Positions 1 to 4,832 of a DNA stretch of 7,938 nucleotides are shown here, one piece after another. The stretch's first letter is position 1, and the number at the start of each line of letters is the position of its first letter. The stretch is taken from NCBI GenBank assembly GCA_019661845.1, contig JAIFWL010000015.1, forward strand, positions 1 to 7,938, in the 5' to 3' direction. The stretch comes from Candidatus Parcubacteria bacterium. GTDB lineage: Bacteria > Patescibacteriota > Minisyncoccia > Phycocordibacterales > Zambryskibacteraceae. The notes beneath the pieces are model-generated. The model saw only the letters and a program-made list of their open reading frames with translations, was not told the DNA's origin and ran no database searches. A program made the translations under genes and the position numbers.

Positions 1-384
1 ATCTTTATAGGCTTTCCTGAAGTTAAGGAGACTATTTTATATTCCTTTATTCATGCGCCAGAACATATCAACACCCTTTTCCTAGGAGTGATAGATATTA
101 GTGGGAAGAGTCTTTTCCTATCGCTCTTAGCGGCTCTAGCTACTTACTTCCAACTCCACGTGTCATCAAATAGTAATAAGGTTCCCTCTCCCTCCGCATC
201 TTCCTTCGGTGATAATCTAACTATAAGTATGCAGAAACAAATGAAATACTTCTTCCCACTCCTCATGTTCTTCATCTCTTATAAAATTTCTGGGGTTATT
301 GGCCTCTACTTCCTCACTACAAACTTATTCAGTGCTCTTCAAGAACTATACGTTAAGCGTCATCTTAAAACGGTCCAAGTTTAA
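1..384 (+). CDS. yidC: YidC/Oxa1-family membrane protein insertase, C-terminal part (5' end outside window)
   Basis: The frame is open from the first base of the window to TAA at 382-384, giving 127 codons of a gene that starts upstream. The GTG at 88 is internal, not a start. YidC inserts and folds proteins in the cytoplasmic membrane, alone or with SecYEG. The visible part matches the family's C-terminal end: 'FLGVIDISGKSLFLSLLAALATY' at about residues 28-50 corresponds to the conserved 'FLG-DL' loop and following membrane helix. A short polar linker follows, then 'QKQMKYFFPLLMFFISYKI' and 'GLYFLTTNLFSALQ' as the last two helices. A short basic tail (VKRHLK) closes the protein, as usual in YidC. 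It converges on the minus-strand operon and its last 20 bases overlap the 3' end of that operon's last gene. No rho-independent terminator with a T-run follows the stop. Family assignment is from recalled motifs. Confidence 0.88.
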   Translation: MFIGFPEVKETILYSFIHAPEHINTLFLGVIDISGKSLFLSLLAALATYFQLHVSSNSNKVPSPSASSFGDNLTISMQKQMKYFFPLLMFFISYKISGVIGLYFLTTNLFSALQELYVKRHLKTVQV

Positions 385-1627
385 ATGCCCAGAGTGAGAG
401 GTCGGATTTATTAATGAAGATAAGATAATCTTCATTGGGAGAAAGTTGTGGTTGGTAAATATCTAAATCCAAGTTGAAACTAGATTTAGGCTCTAGGATG
501 ACCTGAGTGATTTCGCTCGTGGTGTTATAGAGCCAGAGTCGATCCGAGTAGTGCGAGCGTCCTTGGTACCAGTTATCAGGCTCATTCACCCCTACTCCAT
601 TATCAGGCACTCCGCACAATACGAGGTTATTCTTCTTTATAGACCAAGCACATTTGTCTGCTAGAGTTACGGGTAAGATATCTAAGACAGCACCCGTTTT
701 CAAATTCTTTACAGCAGACTTAGGTTCTAATCCTTCTACATAAGAATAAAATACTCGAGTACCACTACTCTCTGGCATCACACTAAGACCATTCATAGGG
801 CCAAGTACACGATTAAGAGAGTTGGTGCTTGTATTCAAGATGTAACTCCTCCCCACCACTTGGCCACTCGGCTTGGTGGTGAGCCATAGAGTGTTGCCCG
901 CACTCCTTAACCCCCACTCAGTGAAGGTTGAGGTAAAAAGAGTTTTAATAACTGGGTTATTAAAGGTTGAGGAAACAATAGCCCCAGAGTCACTCAATGC
1001 ATAAAAGAGGGTGTTCCCTGTTCCAACTGCTACAGCACTTATATCTCCACGCAATGTTGTGGCCGCAATACCATAGAGGCTGTCAGTGCTGGTCGCTGTA
1101 GGTGGAGTAAGAGTAAGGGAAAGGTTTTCTACCACATCTTCCTCCCCCTTCAAATAACGTAAGAGCACGGCCCCGCCATCAGGACGGAAGTGGGCACTAT
1201 AAATCTTAGGAATAGTTTGATTAGTGACATTACTCTTGAAGGGAGTGGAAGATGAGTTGGGGCCAGGAAGGGTAACATCATATATGTGGCCAGTGGCTCT
1301 ATCGACGTAACGCACTACAGTATTACCCTTACTTATAAAAGAGACGGCTCCAGCTACTGGTGCGCTGCTTAGATGTAGTAAATCATCAACTGGTTTACCA
1401 GACTCGTCGTTTACTAAGAAATTATCTTCTGCATTTGTATTTATGATTGTTGTCGGTCGTTGGTTGTCAGTTGTTGGTTGGATATCCTCTCCACTCGAGC
1501 CGAAGGGCAGAATATTTTTAATTGCCTCACCTACTGGGACACTAGAACCACGCATGAAGACAAACCAGCCCGAGCCGGCAACTAGGAGGAGGAAAATTAC
1601 GATGAGAGTAATTGATTTCTTAAACAT
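365..1627 (-). CDS. Membrane-anchored beta-rich (probable beta-propeller) protein, last gene of the secretion operon
   Basis: This 420-residue protein has a short basic start (MFKK), one hydrophobic helix at about 5-25, and an exported remainder, so it looks like a type II (N-in) membrane protein. Residues 50-60 (PTTDNQRPTT) form a linker encoded by a period-7 DNA repeat. From about 85 to the end it has repeating short strands and turns with motifs such as 'AHFRPDGGAVLLRY', 'GNTLWLTT', 'DRLWLYNTTSEITQV' and 'PQLSPNEDYLIFIN'. These resemble blades of TolB/WD40-like propellers ('SPDG' type turns), so a propeller is inferred; I do not recognise a named family. There are two cysteines, C326 and C338, which could pair. 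The ATG start lies 4 bases after the stop of the pilin gene (TAA-TCTT-ATG) with no Shine-Dalgarno, so translation is probably coupled. Its place at the end of a VirB4 operon suggests an accessory envelope part. Existence of the gene is near certain; its function is not. Confidence 0.6.
   Translation of the reverse strand: MFKKSITLIVIFLLLVAGSGWFVFMRGSSVPVGEAIKNILPFGSSGEDIQPTTDNQRPTTIINTNAEDNFLVNDESGKPVDDLLHLSSAPVAGAVSFISKGNTVVRYVDRATGHIYDVTLPGPNSSSTPFKSNVTNQTIPKIYSAHFRPDGGAVLLRYLKGEEDVVENLSLTLTPPTATSTDSLYGIAATTLRGDISAVAVGTGNTLFYALSDSGAIVSSTFNNPVIKTLFTSTFTEWGLRSAGNTLWLTTKPSGQVVGRSYILNTSTNSLNRVLGPMNGLSVMPESSGTRVFYSYVEGLEPKSAVKNLKTGAVLDILPVTLADKCAWSIKKNNLVLCGVPDNGVGVNEPDNWYQGRSHYSDRLWLYNTTSEITQVILEPKSSFNLDLDIYQPQLSPNEDYLIFINKSDLSLWAFKLGPF
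1446..1480. repeat. Degenerate heptamer tandem repeat inside the propeller gene (5 units)
   Basis: Five consecutive 7-base units match the consensus TYRGTTG on the plus strand (the outer units vary by one or two bases). On the coding strand they read CAACYRA-type units and encode the linker PTTDNQRPTT, in which the peptide itself begins to repeat after seven residues. The linker follows the single membrane helix of the protein, where length variation would be tolerated. Confidence 0.8.
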
Positions 1628-1631
1628 AAGA

Positions 1632-2552
1632 TTAGAATATGGAATGCCAATGATCTCCTGTGGAATTACCCTGACCCGCTTTCTCGAAAGTTAGTGCAGC
1701 TTGTCTACCGCTGCTTAATTTTATTACCGCACCAGTGCCATCAACAGTTAAAAACTTTTTTGAAGCCATCCAACTTCGGAACCCTGCATCATTAGCAATA
1801 TCAACAATAGGTTTACCTACCCCATGAGTCTTATGGGGGCCAGGTTCCGTTCCTCCTGTAACCATTACAGTACACTTACAGTCACCCTTTAAGGTGGCGA
1901 GGCCTTGGATTGCAGCTTCGCCCAAACCATTTAAATTAGTGCAGCCATAACCCTCACCCTTAAGGCATGGGCCGGCATTTATCTGGACCCCTGCCTTAGT
2001 TAATCTCCCTCTCACCTCCTTATCTGCGGCTATCTCCTCTGGGGTCATGGGTATTTGACCAATTCCCCCTGGACCCCCACCAATCTCTCCAGGATCCCAA
2101 GGAACACCATTCCCCTCGGGGATTTGTTGAACTTCAGGGTTTAGGTTAAGACTAACTAACGCTGGATTAATAGTGTTGAGGATGAGCCATGCACTTATGG
2201 CTAGGAGTAAGCCCCATAAGGCATCCTCAATAGTCTTCCTAGCGTTCGCCTTCCCTTCGAAAGCGGCGGTAGAGATGTATTGAATACCTCCATACATGAT
2301 CATTATTACCGCCAGGGCTCCAGCCACTGCGATGATGAGCTTGATGAGCCCAGGGATAAAAGTTTTAGTATTGGCTGTATCCACCTTTCCCTTATCTAGA
2401 CCGTTCAATGGTAGAGGGGCAAGGAGAGTGTATTCGGTAGGCTTAGGAGGGTCTGCAGCAAGAGCCAGATTGGTGCCAATAAACAATAAACAATAAACAA
2501 TAAACAATAAAGGAAGGAGAAGCTTGTAAATTGTAAATTTTTTATTGTGCAT
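1632..2552 (-). CDS. VirB2/TrbC-like pilin fused to a C-terminal M15 (DD-peptidase-like) domain
   Basis: The protein has 306 residues when started at the ATG at 2552, which has GGAG six bases upstream. A TTG ten bases further up is embedded in that same GGAG and is rejected. Residues 1-32 form a signal peptide (basic start, hydrophobic core, ALA|AD cleavage). Two hydrophobic helices follow at about 66-92 ('LIKLIIAVAGALAVIMIMYGG') and 110-130 ('ALWGLLLAISAWLILNTI'), the VirB2/TrbC pilin pattern. A Gly/Pro-rich hinge (145-170) leads to a C-terminal domain with cysteines C196, C204, C225, C227 and 'TGGTEPGPHKTHGVGKPIVDIA'-like motif pieces, ending in DHWH. H243, D251 and H303 fit the M15 zinc ligand pattern HxxGx(n)D...H, with one extra residue between H and D. 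Where M15 enzymes have a catalytic Glu three residues before the last His there is D300, so activity is uncertain. The gene overlaps the upstream gene by 11 bases. Pilin part inferred with good confidence, M15 part moderate. Confidence 0.75.
   Translation of the reverse strand: MHNKKFTIYKLLLPLLFIVYCLLFIGTNLALAADPPKPTEYTLLAPLPLNGLDKGKVDTANTKTFIPGLIKLIIAVAGALAVIMIMYGGIQYISTAAFEGKANARKTIEDALWGLLLAISAWLILNTINPALVSLNLNPEVQQIPEGNGVPWDPGEIGGGPGGIGQIPMTPEEIAADKEVRGRLTKAGVQINAGPCLKGEGYGCTNLNGLGEAAIQGLATLKGDCKCTVMVTGGTEPGPHKTHGVGKPIVDIANDAGFRSWMASKKFLTVDGTGAVIKLSSGRQAALTFEKAGQGNSTGDHWHSIF
2477..2511. repeat. Perfect heptamer repeat, five copies of CAATAAA, inside the pilin signal peptide
   Basis: Five uninterrupted copies of CAATAAA (TTTATTG on the coding strand) encode the hydrophobic core FIVYCLL of the pilin signal peptide. 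The repeat is stop-free in all three coding-strand frames and gives the same cyclic peptide in each. Loss or gain of one copy would shift the downstream frame; three copies would change the core by exactly seven residues. Confidence 0.95.
2524..2539. repeat. Heptamer repeat, two copies of TTGTAAA, at the pilin N-terminus
   Basis: Two perfect copies plus two bases encode part of the polar N-terminal stretch (FTIYK) of the pilin signal peptide. The same unit occurs three and a half times at the equivalent place in the neighbouring upstream gene. Confidence 0.75.
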
Positions 2553-3273
2553 TATTTTCTCCAAATTTTACCAAGAAATCCTTCTTTACCTCCTGAACAA
2601 TGTCTTGTACATGGGAGGCCTTGATAGAGACTATGGAAGAGCCAGAGTTATCCTCCGGTGCACGGTAAGTGACCGAGGCTCCTAGTTGTGCCGACCCATT
2701 ATTCACTCGCCACTCGTAATTGGCTTGGTTGTTTACCCTATTCGCTACGCTGAAGAAGTATGGGAACGCGCCGAAGCTAACCTCCTTCTCCCTCAGGTCA
2801 TATTCCCCTCCTACCTCGCGGTGGAAGAGGAAGCCATACAAAGGGTTGTTCTCATATACTGCGATACTAGGATCGCGTGGGGCTAGAGAGACACTATCTC
2901 GAGCGAGCACGCTGTCATCAGAGGAAAGGATTTGAACCTCGAAGGTTTGAGGACGAGAGAGAATGGAGTCAACATAGGTTAAAGTATTTTTACCCACACC
3001 AGAAATGTTGCCAAGCACAGTGTCATTCCTGATCCATTTATAAATTAAGTTACTAGGGGTTCCCAATCCTTGTGGTATAGCTACCAATCTAATGACTGAC
3101 TGCTTACTCCAGAGAGCCTTCCCCTCATAAAACGGCGGTGTGTAAGTCTGTGCCTGCCAGAGCAAGTCTACAGATTGTGCAAGCACCGAGTGGGTGCTCA
3201 GGAACAATAAACAATAAACAATAAACAATGGATACTTAATTTTTTTGTAAATTGTAAATTGTAAATTGTTCAT
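2542..3273 (-). CDS. Secreted protein with probable Ig-like fold, upstream partner of the pilin
   Basis: This 243-residue protein has a signal peptide: polar/basic residues 1-14, hydrophobic core 15-26, cleavage probably VLA|QS after residue 32. The cysteine in the core (C21) is not in a lipobox. The mature part is rich in beta strands separated by turns, with pieces such as 'YKWIRNDTVLG', 'TFEVQILSSDD', 'YEWRVNNG' and 'SSIVSIKASH' that look like strands of Ig/PKD-type domains; two domains (about 33-130 and 135-240) are plausible. The segment 'YENNPLYGFLFHREVGGEYDLREKEVSFGAFPYFFS' (140-175, given in part as a landmark) appears to be its most distinctive stretch. The start ATG has a weak GAGAG four bases upstream, and an in-frame TGA further up excludes an earlier start. 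It overlaps the pilin gene by 11 bases, so the two are likely co-translated and may act together outside the membrane. I recall similar proteins beside VirB4/pilin genes in Patescibacteria but cannot name a family. Confidence 0.6.
   Translation of the reverse strand: MNNLQFTIYKKIKYPLFIVYCLLFLSTHSVLAQSVDLLWQAQTYTPPFYEGKALWSKQSVIRLVAIPQGLGTPSNLIYKWIRNDTVLGNISGVGKNTLTYVDSILSRPQTFEVQILSSDDSVLARDSVSLAPRDPSIAVYENNPLYGFLFHREVGGEYDLREKEVSFGAFPYFFSVANRVNNQANYEWRVNNGSAQLGASVTYRAPEDNSGSSIVSIKASHVQDIVQEVKKDFLVKFGENNAQ
2558..2562 (-). promoter_or_regulatory. Shine-Dalgarno site (GGAGA) that fixes the pilin start
   Basis: GGAG ends six bases before the ATG at 2552-2550. It lies within the last codons of the upstream gene. 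Because the alternative TTG (2564-2562) shares its last base with this GGAG, it cannot be served by it. This is the clearest Shine-Dalgarno in the operon; most other genes here lack one. Confidence 0.75.
3203..3229. repeat. Perfect heptamer repeat, nearly four copies of AACAATA, in the second signal peptide
   Basis: Three full copies and six bases of a fourth (27 bases) belong to the same repeat class as 2477-2511, in the same strand sense, here with nearly four copies instead of five. It encodes the core FIVYCLLF of the signal peptide of the Ig-like protein. Confidence 0.95.
3245..3269. repeat. Perfect heptamer repeat, 3.5 copies of TTGTAAA, at the N-terminus of the Ig-like protein
   Basis: Three full copies plus four bases begin two bases before the start codon region (ATG at 3273-3271). 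On the coding strand this is TTTACAA and it encodes NLQFTIYK. It precedes the TTTATTG tract in the same order as in the pilin gene. Confidence 0.92.
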
Positions 3274-3298
3274 TATTCTCTCATTTCTTCATACTTTT

Positions 3299-3304
3299 AT
3301 TATA
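3299..3304 (-). promoter_or_regulatory. Possible -10 element (TATAAT) before the Ig-like/pilin genes
   Basis: A consensus TATAAT lies in the 40-base gap between the zincin gene and the Ig-like gene, 25 bases upstream of the start codon. The hexamer 17 bases further up (TGCCTG) is a poor -35. In AT-rich DNA a lone TATAAT is weak evidence, so an internal promoter is only a possibility. Confidence 0.3.
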
Positions 3305-3313
3305 CCGCGATTT

Positions 3314-4816
3314 TTAAATAGCAGGCATTTCATTAGCTAACCTCACTAATTCTTCGTCATCATAATGAGCCAGTAAATCTCTGGTGTCATTACTTATTTT
3401 CCCTCCCATCTCTCGTAATGACTTCAAATGTTCTGGAGTAAATTTCTGATTATTGGGGTTGAATTTCCCTCCCAAATCTCTAAACATTGATCTGATTCGG
3501 GTATCTGTTTCTTGTATTTTTCCAACATATTCTGGGTCAGGAGCATCAGTTTTAAACTTTGGGTTCCAATCTTTAAATATTTTATTTTTCCAAAGGTCTC
3601 CTGCTACAAGATGCCCGTATTCATGATGAAGCTGGGTCTCGTCTACTTTTAAGGTTGGTTTATATGGTTGTGCTGGTTTACCTGGGAGTGGGGGCATTGG
3701 TGGAGCACTGCTCTGTTTTAAGACCACCATCTTGTTTTCTGGGTTATGAAATGCAGCGGCCTCCTTAATATTGGTTTCTCCTGTGACCCGATGTAAATGA
3801 TCTACTGTTTTACTAAAGTTTTCTGGGGAAAGTATATATACATTTCCATCTAAAGCATTTTGGGTTAATTTGTTTTTGATTTGCTCAACATCTTCATCAG
3901 ATGCCCCTTTATTCTTAAGTCTTGTCGCAAAAGATTCTGACTGCACCCAATTTAACTTAGATTGACGGGTGTCTTGTATGAGTTCCTGGTGTTGGGGAGT
4001 GAAATTATCGGAGAGTATCTGCCTCAGTTCTTCTTTCTCGTTTCTTACACCATTATTACTATTAGCAGTTTGTCTAAGGGTAGATTCTTCAGGTCTATCT
4101 TCCAATGGTCTACGTACTGATGGTGGTGGTACGGGGGGTCTAGAGAGGGTGTTGTTCAGTGCCTTTTTAATAAATCGTTCCTTGCTATTAAAAGCCCCAC
4201 CTATATTAGTCGGCTTTGCAATCGAATCCACTCGTTGTAATAGTGGACGGTAGTTTGTATTACGAGTTTGTTGTGGAGTGGAGTTAAATGTTGGGCGGAG
4301 AGAATTTTTAACATACCCCTTATGATCATTTTCCAACAAACTTATATCAGCATTAAGGGCGTTGATCTCCTTCTCCGTTAAATTATGGAGATCTTTCATT
4401 TTTACTTCTGCATTAACCTTCCTCTTTTTTGTAAGCCTCCAAGCGTACAGCACGAGCAGAGTATTAGTTGGTAAAGCACTAAACAGGGGTAACCCATCAA
4501 AAAATAGTCCAAGAACCCAAAACCACACACGTAAGCGCCATTTTAAGAACCAACCCTTCCCAAGCATGAAGAAGAAAAGAAATGAAGTTAGAAATAAACC
4601 AACGACAAAATCTACTCCAGGAATAAGACCAACAAAGGTCACAGTTAATATTATGTCGAGGAAGTCCTTAAATGCAGCTAGAAGCACGGCAATCATAAAG
4701 GCAGAATTATCATTCCCCTTCTCTATCTCCTTATTTAGTTTTTCTGCAAGGCTACGAGCAGCGTCAGTTATTCTTCGCTGTGCTCCTCCCCTCCTGTAAA
4801 CTGGTGTCTCATCCAT
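3314..4816 (-). CDS. Membrane protein with C-terminal HEYGH zincin-like (metallopeptidase) domain
   Basis: This is a 500-residue protein. The N-terminal third has a basic start (RRGGAQRR) and about three to four hydrophobic segments: 38-65 ('FMIAVLLAAFKDFLDIILTV'), 66-86 ('GVDFVVGLFLTSFLFFFMLG') and 92-126 ('LRVWFWVLGLFFDGLPLFS' onward). A long charged and low-complexity linker follows (about 128-260, with a proline run near 227-232). The C-terminal domain (about 265-500) contains a strand 'AAFHNPENKMVVLKQ' and then LHHEYGHLVAG. H398-E399-xx-H402 fits the HExxH zinc motif, preceded by an edge strand as in zincins. A third ligand is not certain; E488/E489 in 'YDDEELVRLANE' is a candidate. I do not recognise a named family. 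The gene sits 11 bases after virB4, where a polytopic membrane component might be expected. Sampled 60-base lines have lower GC (about 30-45%) than virB4 (45-52%). The ATG start is enforced by an in-frame TAA just upstream. Confidence 0.6.
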   Translation of the reverse strand: MDETPVYRRGGAQRRITDAARSLAEKLNKEIEKGNDNSAFMIAVLLAAFKDFLDIILTVTFVGLIPGVDFVVGLFLTSFLFFFMLGKGWFLKWRLRVWFWVLGLFFDGLPLFSALPTNTLLVLYAWRLTKKRKVNAEVKMKDLHNLTEKEINALNADISLLENDHKGYVKNSLRPTFNSTPQQTRNTNYRPLLQRVDSIAKPTNIGGAFNSKERFIKKALNNTLSRPPVPPPSVRRPLEDRPEESTLRQTANSNNGVRNEKEELRQILSDNFTPQHQELIQDTRQSKLNWVQSESFATRLKNKGASDEDVEQIKNKLTQNALDGNVYILSPENFSKTVDHLHRVTGETNIKEAAAFHNPENKMVVLKQSSAPPMPPLPGKPAQPYKPTLKVDETQLHHEYGHLVAGDLWKNKIFKDWNPKFKTDAPDPEYVGKIQETDTRIRSMFRDLGGKFNPNNQKFTPEHLKSLREMGGKISNDTRDLLAHYDDEELVRLANEMPAI

Positions 4817-4832
4817 TAATTAACTAATTAAC
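4817..4832. repeat. Two perfect copies of an 8-base repeat filling the virB4/zincin gene junction
   Basis: TAATTAAC occurs twice in tandem (GTTAATTA on the coding strand). The virB4 stop codon lies in one copy and the repeat makes up the whole 11-base gap. On the coding strand the stretch can also fold as TTAATTA-GT-TAATTAA, placing a small hairpin between GGGAG at the end of virB4 and the ATG of the next gene; unfolded, the GGGAG-to-ATG distance is 15 bases, too long for a normal Shine-Dalgarno. Confidence 0.7.

Noticed and set aside
88..90. GTG as the start of a 98-residue protein
   Set aside because: The frame is open to the window edge and the upstream residues (FLGVIDI context) continue the YidC family pattern, so this is an internal codon of a partial gene.
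413..436. Inverted repeat with 9-base arms (AATGAAGAT / ATCTTCATT) just after yidC, as a terminator
   Set aside because: The stem is AT-rich, no T-run follows on the plus strand, and it lies in coding sequence of the opposite gene (residues near NEDYLIFIN). It may still contribute to ending yidC transcripts, but the evidence is weak.
1443..1694. Plus-strand reading frames opposite the operon (for example 1443-1694, 4362-4799, 6524-6730) and 7508-7690 on the minus strand
   Set aside because: They lie wholly or mostly within well-supported genes in other frames, have low-complexity or atypical composition and no family resemblance.
2550..2564. TTG start for the pilin, four codons upstream of ATG
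   Set aside because: The TTG overlaps the GGAG Shine-Dalgarno that serves the ATG at 2552, and nothing upstream supports it.
3211..3213. Lipoprotein signal in the Ig-like protein (C21) and similarly in the pilin (C21)
   Set aside because: The cysteine is preceded by Val-Tyr in the middle of the hydrophobic core, not by a lipobox; it arises from the FIVYCLL repeat translation. Ala-type cleavage sites follow downstream.
2477..3269. CRISPR array or mobile-element ends
   Set aside because: Repeats are 7 bases, directly abutting with no spacers, and no cas or transposase gene or terminal inverted repeats are present.
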